A stretch of 64,000 nt of DNA from positions 18,717,715-18,781,714 of the forward strand of contig NC_069136.1 of NCBI RefSeq assembly GCF_026914265.1. Direction: 5' to 3'. The position numbers and the translations under genes are program-made. Numbering within the stretch: position 1 is the stretch's first letter; every line of letters starts with the position of its first letter. Under the pieces are notes generated by a model. That model worked only from the letters and a program-made list of their open reading frames with translations, had not been told where the DNA came from and did no database searches. The stretch comes from Mya arenaria (taxonomy: Eukaryota > Mollusca > Bivalvia > Myida > Myidae). Shown in pieces: positions 21,906 to 34,467 of this stretch.

Positions 21906-24755
21906 ATGAAGGGTACAAAGATTGATCCAAGCTTTTACCGTCTTCCAAGAAACCCAGAATGGGCTTTGGTGTCTGCTCTTATGTTTGTGTTTTATGTAAG
22001 TAAACTGCGTGGTGGAACACAGTTGTCAACATTTATGATTCACCTTTTCAAGGTTTAAACATAGTTTGGCAGGGTGGGTGTGTAATTTGTAAACTTGTGA
22101 TTCTAATCACTCAAACACTACATGCACCTTTTTTCACATCTGATAAAAGCTTAAAATCAAAATATGATCATTAATTAAGCAAGACATGTGTTTTTCCATG
22201 AATATCACTTTCACACTGCATATGTTTTGTATATGATAAAAAAATGTATGTATCAATATGTAGAACCTAGCCACAAAAAATGGTTGTTATGCACCAGTCG
22301 ATTGTAACCAAGGCCCCGCAAGGTCCAGGGGTATCCCGGGATAGCCGGGGAAAATGGGCATGTTTTTACCTTCCCGCTGGCGGGGAATGGGCCTTACCTA
22401 GGGACCCTGGGGTGAGGGGGCATTTGACAGGGATTTTACCATTAGTTTGTCCCCGCTAGGTGGGGATTTTACTCGGGCTTGGCTGGACCAAACGTCCCCG
22501 CTATTCCCCGGACCTGGGGGGGGGGAGGGGCAGTGATAACAATTGACTGGTGCATTAAGGGAACTTTTTTTAACTTTTGGAAATTCATTAAGTTCCCTTT
22601 AATATAGAGTTGCAAAAGCAATAATGGTCAAAGACTCTGACGCGGATGTTAATATGGACTAATGTTGAACCATCATAAAACACACTGTTTAATCTATAGG
22701 GATAACATGATGAACAAGTATTGTTGGAAATTGATCGTTCATGATTCAAGTCACTGATAATCGATTGCATATTCTCGGAAGAAATTTATCGATATATGAC
22801 TATTCTCTAAAAATATATATATGTATGGTAAAAAACAACATATGGTACATCATTTTGTATTCAGCTAAAAAACTAAATCTTATCATTGAAAAAAAAAAAC
22901 ATGTATCAGAATTTGCCTGCATGTTCATTCATTGTTTTAGTTCACTTATTTCAAACATTTTGCAAACTTTTTATTTCAATTGCATATAATCAAAAAATTT
23001 ATTGACCAATAATTTCTGATCATTGATTATGATTTTAGCCAAATTTTCAATCCCTAACACTGTTCGATTTTTTTATTGTAGCTTACACTATTCCACCCAG
23101 ACAGCATCATTGTCGACTATCTGGGACCTGTCGGGACATTCATGAGATACATGAACAAGGAGAAACTGTCACTCTGCTATAACATGTAAGAAAATTAATT
23201 ACCTATGAGATCAAATTCACTTATAGTGAACATGTTCTTCAAATACAAGTTGTTATATATTAATAGTAACATATAAAGTTTAAAAAGTATGATTTAAGAA
23301 AAGTATTTAGTGTGTTTAAGATAAAATATTACAAGATACAAGAGTCTTTATTAAGAGTCATATATATATATTTCTAATAAACATAAGTAAGATGAGATGT
23401 ATGAAAAGAAGCTACATGACTTTGTTTTATAATTGAATTTATTCTCAAGCCTTACAATTGAGCATATGAGTTAAAATTATACAATACAAACTTGCAATAA
23501 AAAAACAAGTGCAAAAAGATGAAATAAAAGAGAACACTGACTGTAATAAAGATTTCTTTCAGAATCTAATTAAAAAATGTCTTATAATACTCTTGTTAAA
23601 TCTCATGTAAAGTGAATAATCAATATATACTCGTTAACCACTCATTGTACATTAATATGAACATAGTTCTAAGCGCCATTTCATTGCTTTGAACATTACC
23701 GGTAATATGAATAATAGTGAATATGAGTATAAAGTGATCCACTTTTTTAACCTTTCTTACATGTGTTTTTAGCCATTTGCTTGTTTTCCATTTTTTTGTA
23801 ATGTTGAACATTTTAATAAGCTAGTATGCTAAGGTTTATGTGCTTTCATTTTATTTCAGCCTGTATGCAACTGTTGTGATCCACATAGCAGAAGCAGTAT
23901 ACTCCTTCATTTTGTGCAGGTGAATGTAGTAATTTTCACATTTATTGCGAAAAAGAATCTCCTGAAATAAACTCAGAGTCAAGTGAAAGTTCTTGGTAAC
24001 CAATATTCACTATATACCTTAGGCTAAATAAATAATGTTGTGGTTACTGTCACATACTTGTTTGAATTAAATATATGAGCTCATATTCAGATATTTCACG
24101 TTTAAAAGTTAATAAGGAATTGTTAATCATGTTATTGATTTTAACAAAGCTTTGAACAATTGCCCCATAGTCTAGAACCCCTCATTAAATCATGTCCACG
24201 AAAACTCCAGATACACTACTATGCTATGCTTTGTTGTGTACCGTGGGGGATTTAAATCTGCTAGGAATATCTCATAATTATGAATACCAGTAATAAATTA
24301 GGTTGTTTCATTGGTTTGGCAATGTACCAGATACTTTTCTGTAGAAAAATATCCCAGCGAAACCGGGAATGTTTTTTCATCACAATAATTTCAAACAGCA
24401 GTAAAAACCACTTGGCCATTGTCTACGGACACTTCAGAGTTATTGAAGAGTATTAAATTGTAATATGTGATTTAATTGGAAGAAGAGTTGGCTCCCCTGT
24501 CTAATGCATATTCATAAAAAACAAGATTTTGTCAGTCAATTTTCCCTTGGTATTTATGAAGTAGTATGGAATTAAGAACTGTGGTTGCCGGCAATGAAAT
24601 CATCAATGCTTGGAGACACAAATAGAATAATGGTTTATTTCAGGAGGAAGGGCTTGAACCCACTCCCGACCTGCCTATGGACTGTACAGACATTTATATT
24701 CGGCTTCCCTTCCCTGCGGGCTTTTAAATCCATCAAGAACATTAAGCAGTCCTGA
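21906..24755 (+). CDS. TMEM254: TMEM254-like small membrane protein, 4 exons, complete
   Basis: Coding exons 21906-21995, 23082-23185, 23860-23919 and 24644-24755 give 366 nt (121 aa; human TMEM254 is about 123 aa). All junctions are GT-AG and phases match. Predicted hydrophobic segments: about 21-40 (WALVSALMFVFYLTLF), about 65-83 (LYATVVIHIAEAVYSFILC) and about 96-108 (LWTVQTFIFGFPSL). Family signature order is the same as in vertebrates: a DYLGPVGTF motif, a LYA..IH..E..Y..ILC helix, a basic RKG turn and a LQTF-FG-SL-like helix. The molecular function of this family is not established, to my knowledge. It is transcribed divergently from ATG4 out of a shared 117-bp promoter. A possible poly(A) hexamer AATAAA is at 25188-25193. 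Confidence 0.9.
22290..22554. mobile_element. GC-rich MITE with TGCACCAGT ends, inverted relative (TMEM254 intron 1)
   Basis: Ends TGCACCAGTCGATTGTAAC / ATAACAATTGACTGGTGCA. Its interior (GGGCCTTACCTAGGGACCCT, GGGATTTTAC) is the reverse complement of the interior of 20385-20687. The two copies lie on either side of the divergent promoter. Confidence 0.8.
24120..24600. repeat. About 480-bp dispersed repeat, copy in TMEM254 intron 3
   Basis: It shares a long collinear set of blocks with 40230-40735: CTATGCT..GTTGTG, a TTATTGAAGAGTGTTTAAT-like block, TTTCATTGGAAGATGAGTTG-like and GTCAATTTTCCC..GGTAT. Similarity is patchy, so it is old. Class unknown. Confidence 0.55.
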
Positions 24756-27377
24756 GCATGCGTATGTCACTGGTATTACAGCTTAAACTTCATCAGCATT
24801 GTCGGACACACATTCGTGACATTCCATTAGACTTTTTACATTAAAGTCAAATGAATTAAGAGTATCGGAAATTGATAGTCTGTGTGTTTCCAACGATGTC
24901 TACTTAGGAACTCTCAAAGGAGCACAATATAGGTTGATGCAAAATTATTTTTTAGACCGCCGACAAACAAATTTTGAAGGGGGTCATAATATTGGAAGCA
25001 CCCTGTGGTCGGGTTGTCGGGCGGATGGTCAGTCGGTTGATATTTTGGTGCTTTTTTAACCTGGGAATAAGTGACCATGTAGCCATTAATTGATTTTTTT
25101 TTTATAAAGTCATATCTTTTTTTCTGTACCTATGCTTTTTATTCTTTTTATCATTAGTCAAATGAGATATACTAAATAATGCATTAAAATAAAAAAATAA
25201 AAATTTCATCAACCTATATTGTGCATCTTTAAAAATCAGATAAATCCTTTCACTAATGTTGCCCTTTGCGGTATTAAAACTATCTATTTTTGCCGGAATA
25301 GTTAAATCCCGTTCAAACCAATGAAATGGCACTTTGAATTATCCAGAAATAGATAGTCTTTGTATCGAATTTTGTGCATAGGCGGACAAAAACAGTATTT
25401 GCGATAAATTCAATAGCCAGATTCCCTAGGGTTTCACAGGGGAATAAAATGCATTAATTTTGAAGCAACTCTTATAACCGGTATACTCAAATTTTGTATC
25501 ATTGTTAGCAATTTATCTTATCTCTACTTTTCTTTAGCTTCGTTAGCTATTGAAACGCATTATTAACATTATATTTAAATAGTGAAATAAATGAGAAGCG
25601 TTGTAAATTGAGAGCGCTCTACTAGTAAATCATTAAAATGATAATTATCATCCAAGTTGTTCCATAATGCTATATTTTTTATAACTCTATTTTGAAGGTT
25701 GATTTTTAAATTTGATTTTACTAATTACATATTTTACAGACTTATAAAGATATTACATATTTTACAGATGTATAAAGATATTGCATATTTTACAGACGTA
25801 TAAAGATATTACATATTTTACAGACGTATAAAGCTAGCCTGGTTCTCGACATTACTATGGGTTACCCAGACCCTCGTGTTTGGTTTCCCGGCTCTAACCC
25901 AGTTGACAGGGAACCGATCAACAGTGCTCTCATTAGTTTCATTTGATTTTTTCCTTAATTTATTCGTCATTTACATGTTGATGTAATTTAAGCAGAATCT
26001 GTAACTATTTGATTTGTTTTTGAATGGTATGTTATTATAATGTTTACATGTTAAAATTTTAATTTGGATATCATGTTATGTATTTTTATGACCTAAGTAA
26101 CAATTATCTGATTATAGTATATCGCATGGTATTCAATTATATTTTTACATTTTGAAATTTAGTTTTTATAATTTCTTTCAAGGTATTATCTAGATTTTAA
26201 TTTAAGCTTTTGTTATCAGTTAATTTGCAAAATATTTCTATGATATAAAAAATAATATATTACATTTATTTAATTGCTTAAACGACCATACCACAGTGAA
26301 TATATGTTAAGCTTAGTAAACAAAATATTTCAATCTGAAAGATGGATGCCCTATATATCTCCCTGGTGACGTTAAACATAGAAACAATTTGGCATGGCCT
26401 GATGTAGAATACCAGGAATGAAGTAAGAAGAAAACTTATGTATTTAAGTGTTGAACTTACTCAGGAACAATGTTATACAGGTAGTTTAATTTTAGATTCT
26501 ATGCAAGTAAATGTCACATGTTTGATTGAATAGTTTACACGAAATAAAAATCAGGCTTATTGAATGATTTATTTGCTTTATATATTGTGAACATACATTT
26601 GTGATTTATTCATTCTTAATCAATATTTATATCATATGTGACATAAATATTACCGGAATAAATTAAATGAAATAATAACATGATTTATTATATGTTCTGC
26701 TTGCTATGATTATTTTTATGTCATATTTTACACTTAAAATATTTTCAAAATAATACCAGTACAAGTTTGTTTTGAATAAAACTTATTTTAATTATTTGCC
26801 TAGCAATAATCAAATTTTGCATTGATGTGAGGAATGTTTACTATAGCATTGATGTGACACAACAATTTGAACTAGATATAAAGCCCCCTGATATATTCCT
26901 GTCAAATCGTCATACAAAAAAAGGCATTTTACAAACACATATGCGAGTCCCTTTAAAGAATGAAAAGTTCATCTTACTCCTCATTAGGTTTATGTCTGGC
27001 AGTTTATTTCTGGCATACGGTCGATTCACTCTGATGGAGCTATCGTGCGAGTTGTATAATATCTCATTTTAATTAAACCAATTCATAGAATAGGACCTAC
27101 GGTATTAAAATTTCACCTGCCGTGTAGCTGTAGCGAACAGCATATTGTCTGATAAATAACTTTCAAGTACATTATGTATTTGTCATATCATCACCACACA
27201 TGGTCTGAATGTTTTATGGGCATAATATCTTGGACAAGTTTGAGTCGAACAAGTTATCACCCTTTAATTGTAGATATAACCTAAAATCCGTCTTGTCCGA
27301 CCAAGTAGTCAGTGTGGGATTTTGTCCAACAACCCGAGTGAATGCATGTTCCATCTGGGCAAACTAAGGGACATGCC
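24756..27377. other. Downstream of TMEM254: 3' flank, small 28-bp array, otherwise no feature
   Basis: AT-rich DNA. At 25725-25833 a 28-bp unit (ATTTTACAGACGTATAAAGA) occurs four times. A fragment at about 24960-25050 (GAAGGGGGTCATAATATTGG) resembles the end of the satellite-bearing elements. The 81-codon open frame at 26827-27072 has no recognisable feature. No gene is supported. Confidence 0.5.
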
Positions 27378-27719
27378 TTAAAGCTGCACTCTCACAGATT
27401 GACTGTATTGACTTTTATTTAATTTTTGTCTCAGAATCAGCTGAGTTCGGCTTCAATGCATTCAATTCAGTCATATAAGATAACTCACTACAGAACACAT
27501 CTCAATTGTTTGGTTAACTGCCGAAAAAAGTTTTCTTAATGCGTTAGTAACGCTTTTAGCCATAAAACATCAATTTTCGAATGTAAATATGAAAAACTGC
27601 GATTGGATCTTTTGTCAGCAATCTTACATCACTGGTTTCCAGACATTAACGCTTAAATTGGTTCTTTTCAAGACAAAAAAATAAAAAAAGTGCTCAAATC
27701 TGTGAGAGTGCAGCTTTAA
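27378..27719. mobile_element. TTAA-bounded MITE (GCTGCACTCTCACAGATTGAC family)
   Basis: The ends are TTAAAGCTGCACTCTCACAG and TGAGAGTGCAGCTTTAA, perfect inverted repeats next to TTAA, 342 bp in all. The interior matches the copies at 31571, 55975 and 58839 (TTTGTCTCAGAATCAGCTGA, CATAAAACATCAATTTT). Confidence 0.85.
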
Positions 27720-30021
27720 GCTGGAGGAGAAAAAGCAACAACAGTATTATATTTTATACATTTTATTCCTTTGTATTGATAGAATGGTCATTTCAAAGTA
27801 TATGCTAACAAGTACAGAGTACACACTTACAAGCATGTTTCATGTATATAAAACCTTTAACATATAAAATACATGTATAAATTAATAAATTACATTTTTT
27901 GATGGCATTTTGTTTACTTGTATATACTAGGTTATCTCTTAGTTAAAAAGACGCAAAAAAGGGTAATTGAAGTGCAACGCAAAAACCTTTATCAATACAA
28001 GTGCCAGGACTGTGATTTTAGAAAACAGCAGATCAATAATTATTGATTGTAAATTTTGTTTTCAGCAGAAATACATGGCATTCGAATTTCTGTAGGTCAT
28101 AAATTTGAAATAATATTTTACCAAGTGGAAGAGCACCATTGTTGTAATGAATGATAACTGTGTGATAGAAAAAGGTTGCTGCAAAGATTTGTAAAAAATA
28201 TTTGGACATGAATTATTTTTTTTAGATTTAATTCCAGGCCATAATTGAAACTTGCATGTATATATTGTGTTTAATAGCACAAATATGTTCAGATAAACGC
28301 TGAATGACTACAACTTTATGTAAATGGAACAAATGGAAGGTGACAATAATGCTAAGTTAAAAACAAACAAAAGACTTGACCACTGCCAATTCTTGCTGAA
28401 CAGAATAATCTGAATTTTAAGTAGTGACTTTAATTAATTCGTCAAAATAACGATAAATTCATGAAATTAAATGTAAATTTCAGGCTAAAATTTAAAAGCT
28501 GATCTAGTTTGTTTTGAACTTAGCATTAAGATAATTTTAAAAATTTACATGGTATGTTTCATTTCCGATAAGGACAGAAAATATATTTGAATTCAAACTG
28601 CAATGTTTAAACTCATAAAATGTTATGTCAAATCCTTCACTGCAAATATATACTGTTAACAAAAATAACATGGAGCATGCGAACAATAAAACCAAAGCGA
28701 AAGGCACAACAAATTTAAACAACAGAACAGAAGCTAGAACACATAAACATGTTAAACATTATGAAATAGGATGATTGGTGCACTACTTATGGTTCAAGGG
28801 ACTCTTGAGGACTCAGCCTGAGAAAGATGCATAACTCTATTTAATAAGAGCCTCGCGGAGTGAACGCCACTGCAAGTATCATTTTCTTTCAAGATGAAAT
28901 ATAGACACAACTCGACAATTATTAAAGTCTGAGGTTTTTGGGAATTGTTGTACATGAGTGTATTGTTTCTTGCAGCATGTGTACCAAGTTTCATTTGAAT
29001 ATCTTGAAAGTATTTTTTAAGTTAGTTTGTTTATACTACTAGTAATTATTTTAGCTTGATTATGACCAAAGGTCTGCCTCGTGCTAGGCTTTCGATTAAG
29101 TTTGCATTTAATTTGTTGTTGAAAAAACAAAGGATAACGGAACATCAAATTTATTTCATAATCATTGACTAGGTGATTAATTTTCAAATTCAGTACATCT
29201 TAAATGCAGCTTATTTAAGAGTTCCAACAGAAGGAAACCTATATAACAAATCATCGTAAAACGGACAAGCTTATATGCTCAACACCGCTCCATTTTTAGT
29301 TAAGTATATGTTGGTTTTACAGTCTGACTGCAGTTTTGGCAAGTGTGTAAGTGTAAACGGAAATAAATTGCTTTGGAAACAAACTAATTGTCTACATACA
29401 TAAATTGTTCAGACTGTATTCAGACTGTGGGTTTAATAAATAAATAAAAAAACACCCTCAAATTAATTAGACCACAAATTACAAATTTAGCAAAACATTT
29501 TTCAATATATGTCAAAAACTGAAAATTTTAAATTTTGCTTTATGTATGAATTGCTTGACCTAAACAACCTATAAGCGAAATTGACAACAAAAGGCATAAC
29601 TAATATAGTAAGGCACAACGCAATACTGTTGGAATGGCCTTAAATAAGGACTTACAACAGTTTTGCATTGAACTTTCTAATAATGTAAAAACGTAATTAT
29701 ATTGCAGACATAATTTTAATATTCATTAAGACATACCAGTACACACAAAATATTTCATACATAAATTTTATTTTCATATTTTACTCGTGTTCAGTGCAGT
29801 ATCATTAACTGAAACATATTTCTAATATATATAGTATAAAACGGCCAATCTTTTTTTCGACTATCTCAACACATAATATAATTATAAGAAGCACTTTTTC
29901 TAGCGAACTAAGTTTGAGCACAAGTCTACAATTCACTTTAAATCACATACATTTGAAAAGAAAGTTTAAAATGCCTTTACATTTGTCTAAAACATATCTA
30001 AATAATAGATGCATAGTACTA
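27720..30021. other. AT-rich intergenic stretch; one dispersed-repeat fragment
   Basis: No gene is supported. About 28850-29080 carries a copy of the GTGTACCAAGTTTCATTTGA family also seen at 9600, 53610 and 60185, preceded by GCCTCGCGGAGTGAACGCC. The rest is A/T-rich with no structure that I can name. Confidence 0.5.
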
Positions 30022-30472
30022 TGGGCTGATTGTTCACAACTTTGTTAAAGTTAACAACGTTAATATCATCGTTGTTTCCTTTTTAACCCTTTGCATGCTG
30101 GGTAAATTGTCGTCTGCTCAAAAATGTCGTCTGGTTTATTCCAAATTTCTTTCATTTTACTTAAAACTTTGGGTATATATTGACTAAGTGGCAAACAGCT
30201 TGGAACCTGACCAGGTGCCGAGTTACTCGGTGTCTGGTCTGGTTCCAAGCTGTTTGCAAAGCCTTTAAAATGGCCATCAGCAGCCTAAGGGTTAAAGTTG
30301 AAATGTTTGATGATGTGTCCATATATTACAGCTCAAACAATTTGCTCAAATCTGATAAGAAATACCTGCAGATCACAAGTGTGATCTTCCAGAGCAGTTA
30401 AGAATTCGAAAGTTAACAACAATGAAGTTAACAACGACGTCAACTTAAAGAAAGTTCTGAACAATCGGCCCA
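30022..30472. mobile_element. MITE with GGGC.GATTGTTCA.AACTTTGTTAAAG ends, interrupted
   Basis: The left end is GGGCTGATTGTTCACAACTT followed by TGTTAAAGTTAACAACG. The right end is the inverse, with GTTAACAACGACGTCAAC and CTGAACAATCGGCCCA. Same family as 43547-43779 and the split copy at 33325/34365. A second element (30083-30295) is inserted near its left end. Confidence 0.75.
30083..30295. mobile_element. Nested 213-bp TTAA element with a strong internal hairpin
   Basis: Bounded by TTAACCCTT and AAGGGTTAA. Positions 191-207 and 241-257 of this block (30191-30207 and 30241-30257) are perfect inverted 17-mers (GCAAACAGCTTGGAACC / GGTTCCAAGCTGTTTGC), and the hairpin extends inward imperfectly (GCCGAG-TTA-CTCGGT). 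It lies inside the 30022-30472 MITE. Confidence 0.7.
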
Positions 30473-31570
30473 AAATTTGATAATTAAACGAAGAAATACA
30501 ATGTTCTTACACAAGGACATTCTGCAATATAAAATTTGTAATTAACACACAGGCACCAAGCTTGGCAATACTCCATGTTTTCTGCAATAGTTTATACGTT
30601 AGTCTTTTCTTCTATGTAAATACTGTAATAGTTACTGCACCTACAAGTTAATGAAATTAAATATTAGCGTTTCAACGCAATTGTTAAGTTTTCAATCGCA
30701 AGGGTTGCGGGTGTTTTATACCATGTTGTCAAATATATTGTTAATAACTAGTGTGCGGTATAAGTGAATATGGTCATTTATCTGCATAAGAGTTATTGAA
30801 CGGTTAAGCTCCGCCTACTTGTTACCATTCTGATATGGGAGTTCATGTTTAGATAAAAACAAGGAAAACACTCAAATATGGTACAAGAAATGCTTATGTT
30901 TCTTGACTACTACGATTTTCTTAGATTTGCCACTTGAATATCACATATGGTGAGTTCTTTAAAATATCGATAATATCCATTTATAAGAAGACAAATTTGA
31001 TGTGCAACTACCGGTATGGTTAACATGATGAAACATTTTTTTATCTTTTTTTTTATCATAGAAATAGCAATTATAAACTGTACACTTTTTTGGCGATCAA
31101 AATTGTATAAGCTAAAATATTTACTGCATTTCCTAAAATGGCTCCAACTATGAGTTTTTGAGCGCGTATCAATCACCAATGGCTTGAAAATAAGGAAAGA
31201 TGGGTGGTTAATGCAATGTAAATAATGTAACCAGTTTTGAGCTTAAAATCTAGGCCAAGTTGCTGCAAAAGCAGAGTGCTATTAAGAAGAACTACAGATA
31301 AGCTTAAGCAATGAGCCTCTTTCCAAAAGTGCTTTCCGGTAAGAAAAGAAATAACAACCAATAGAATTAAAGTAAGTTTAACCATGCCTACAAAAAGTCT
31401 ATATGCTTTTAACCATTATTTTTTATGGAAATTTTGTACGCAAAAGCTCTTTTCGTGACATAACTAATTTATCGCCATGGGAAATTATATAACATTATAC
31501 CATTGAATAGAAGTTAAGTACCGAACGGTAAAGAGCAAACCACCTATGCAATCGCGCCCATATATAAGTA

Positions 31571-31920
31571 TTAAAGCTGCACTCTCACATATTGACTGTT
31601 TTTACATTTTTTATTATTTTTTTGTCTCAGAATCAGCTGATTTTGTCATCAATGCGTTCAATTCAGTCATATAAGATAACTCACTAAAGAACAGATCTCA
31701 ATTGTGTGGAAAACTGCCGAAAAACTCATTTTTCTTAAGCGTTAGTAACACTTTTAGACATAAAACATCAATTTTTGAACATAAATATGAAAAACTACGA
31801 TCTGATCTTTTGTCAACAGTCTTATATCACTAGTATTCAACATTAACGCAAAAAATGACTCGTTCCCAGACAAAAAAATAATCTTGTCAAAACAGTCAAT
31901 CTGTGAAAGTGCAGCTTTAA
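31571..31920. mobile_element. TTAA-bounded MITE (GCTGCACTCTCAC family)
   Basis: Ends TTAAAGCTGCACTCTCACAT and TGTGAAAGTGCAGCTTTAA; 350 bp; interior collinear with 27378-27719. Confidence 0.85.
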
Positions 31921-32821
31921 AACATTAAATTAAGAAAAAGTAAGATATAAATGAAAAAGTAAGATATAAATGTATGTGCGTATATGCCTTGCAGCAAATA
32001 CCAAAAAGACATGTACATGTACACAATTTTTTACTACTAAATGTCTAGTGATAACTTAAATGTTTATACTGTATAAAGGACAGTCAAAAAAGTGAAGCAA
32101 TATAAAATACTTAAGTTATATACATAGCAATATAATTATTTTTTATATCTACAGCTGGAATGGAAGAGTACCGTAAAACTTTATATAAAATATGATATAG
32201 ACTAAAATAAACACGGAAATAGAATCACAGTTGGTATTCACTAGCGCCTTGAGTCTGAGTTTCAGACTTAAGACTCAAAACTGCTAATCTTGATTTTCCA
32301 TTTAAGTAAAATAATGATAAGAAAACAGTTGATGTTAAAAAATTGCTGTAAACATTATTTAATACTTCCTTTAGTTTTATATACTCTCCTTTTGTCAAGG
32401 ATATTATGTTAAAAATTCAAGTTTATGAGTAATAAGTCTCAAATTCTGCCTTGTGAAGTAAGTGAGTACCAGCCGTGTGTAGTTTTCGTTTAAGTCAATA
32501 TGGGTCAATGTATAGGTATTTACAAATTTCAAATGTTGCTGCTGTTAGCTACCATGTGGCGTCAAAGCCAATTCATTAAACAGGTGATATTGTCATACAT
32601 CAAGTGATATATTTATTATTTTATAAAACCAGTGATATAAACAGCTATTTTGTAACCAACAATTACATGGTATTTCTTTAAAACCTATTTTCAAAATAAA
32701 GTGAATATCAATGCCTTATTTATTAATTAGGTCATAAGTACTGTTTTGCAGATGAACAATTATTTTATCGATACTAAAAACAAAGCACTTTGTGTTAATT
32801 AAAACCAAAACAACACATATG

Positions 32822-33307
32822 CAGTGTGTGTATACCACGTGATAAATTGCGTCATAAATGCTACGTCGGAAGGCAATATTTTGATTTGATAAAAGACTTT
32901 AAACTAAGATAACTTCATGATTTCTTCACCATTTTACATGAAACATAGCGCAGTCTACGCCGCTTACGGAGCCCTACCTTCTGTCTTTTACCAGAATTTG
33001 ATTGCGAGTTTAGTTTCTTAAAACACTTCGACAAACCTTTTCACAATACGGCCGTCTGACGGAGCACTGTCAAAACATTATTTTGGAAACATGTTTGTCG
33101 AAGTGTTTGATGAGACAAATGACCTTATAAAATTTCGAAAATAAAACAAATGCGGGGCTCTTTAAGTGGCATAGACTGCCCTTTGTTTCATTTAAAATGC
33201 TTTTGTAAATGAAAAGTTATCTTTGATTTAAGTCTTCATTTTAAGCAATTTTTTGCCTTCCGACGTAGCATATATGACGTAATTTATCACGTGGTATACA
33301 CACACTG
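32822..33307. mobile_element. MITE with long CAGTGTGTGTATACCACGTG ends, copy 1
   Basis: Inverted arms of about 65 bp or more: CAGTGTGTGTATACCACGTG, GATAAATTGCGTCATAAATG, CTACGTCGGAAGGCAA at left and the reverse complement at right. 486 bp. A diverged second copy is at 51120-51603. Confidence 0.85.
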
Positions 33308-33324
33308 ATATGGCTAGCAATAAA

Positions 33325-33440
33325 GGGCTGATTTTTCAGAACTTCATTAAAATTATCAACATTGTTAACTTCACCATTGTATATTTCCGAATAGTTACTG
33401 CTCTGGAAGTTTAATGGATACACTGGAGATCTCGCCCCAA
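33325..33440 (+). mobile_element. Left half of a split GGGC.GATT MITE
   Basis: Starts GGGCTGATTTTTCAGAACTT and contains TACTGCTCTGGAAGTTTAAT, matching the first half of 43547-43779. The matching right end (GTCAACTTTAACAAAGTTCT, GAACAATCGGACC) is at about 34365-34467. The foldback copy B at 33714-34362 lies between the halves, so this is probably one element interrupted by another. Confidence 0.6.
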
Positions 33441-33713
33441 TTACTTGAAAATTCTATAGCGTAACTCACTTAAGTATTTTATTTTATTTAGCAATATTAC
33501 TCACATGAATATGCTTTAATGAAACAGCAAGTAGTTTATCTTGATTTGAATTTCCTTTAAAAGTCTCAAAATACTTTAAAAAGAGAATATTACACAATTT
33601 ATACCAAATCAAAAATAGCAAGCTGAGCTTGATCCTGTTATAAGTGACTTTCGAGAATTTGTGGCCTGTGTTTCTAACATGGTTTGAGATAACTGTTTTA
33701 GCTGTGCTTGTTC

Positions 33714-34362
33714 ATTTAAGGAATGAATTGCGGGGTTGATGTCATTATCGGGGCATGAACGCAATTGGGCTGGTCAAAGTGTGTGGAGTCCGTTGATGTC
33801 ATTATCGAGGTATGAACGCAATTGGGCTGGTCAAAGTGTGTGGACTCCACGCATACTTTGACCAGCCCAACTGCGTTCATATCCCCGATAATGACATCAA
33901 TCCCGCAATTCATTTCTTATATTTACACCAATATTTCCTTATTTCATTCAAGAATTGTTAAAAAATACTTCATTTCATTGAAGAAAACCTTTCATTAATC
34001 CTTTCTTTCCCATTCTGTAAATAGAACGACCTGACTGTAACCGGAAACATTTTTTTTCAAATGACTTCACAATAACGCGGGAAAAGATCAACCACTTGAA
34101 ATCACTTTTAAACGTAAAATTTAAACACTTATGGCAACAATACATTTAAAATATAATAAATTAACACTTTCTAAAATGTTGATTGATATTTTACGGGACC
34201 TGCTGACACGATACAAACAATAACAAGATCAATAGTTTTCAAGTATATTGTTATGCGATGAATTGCGATCCAAACATATCCGAAGATGTTGCGTTCATCG
34301 ATTGATGAACGCAATTGCTGAAAGGCAGTTCATTTAAGGAATGGAAGTTGAGGTGTAAATAT
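33714..34362 (-). repeat. Dispersed foldback-type repeat, copy B (inverted relative to copy A)
   Basis: Reverse complement of the 160-735 repeat. The hairpin end (33714-33925) starts AAGGAATGAATTGCGGGGTT and here contains an extra duplication of the GAACGCAATTGGGCTGGTCA unit, so its hairpin is longer than in copy A. Confidence 0.75.
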
Positions 34363-34467
34363 ATTAAAATATGTGAGCGTATCATCAAACATTTCATGTT
34401 TAAAAGTTAACAACAATGTCGTTAATCACGTTGTCAACTTTAACAAAGTTCTGAACAATCGGACCAA

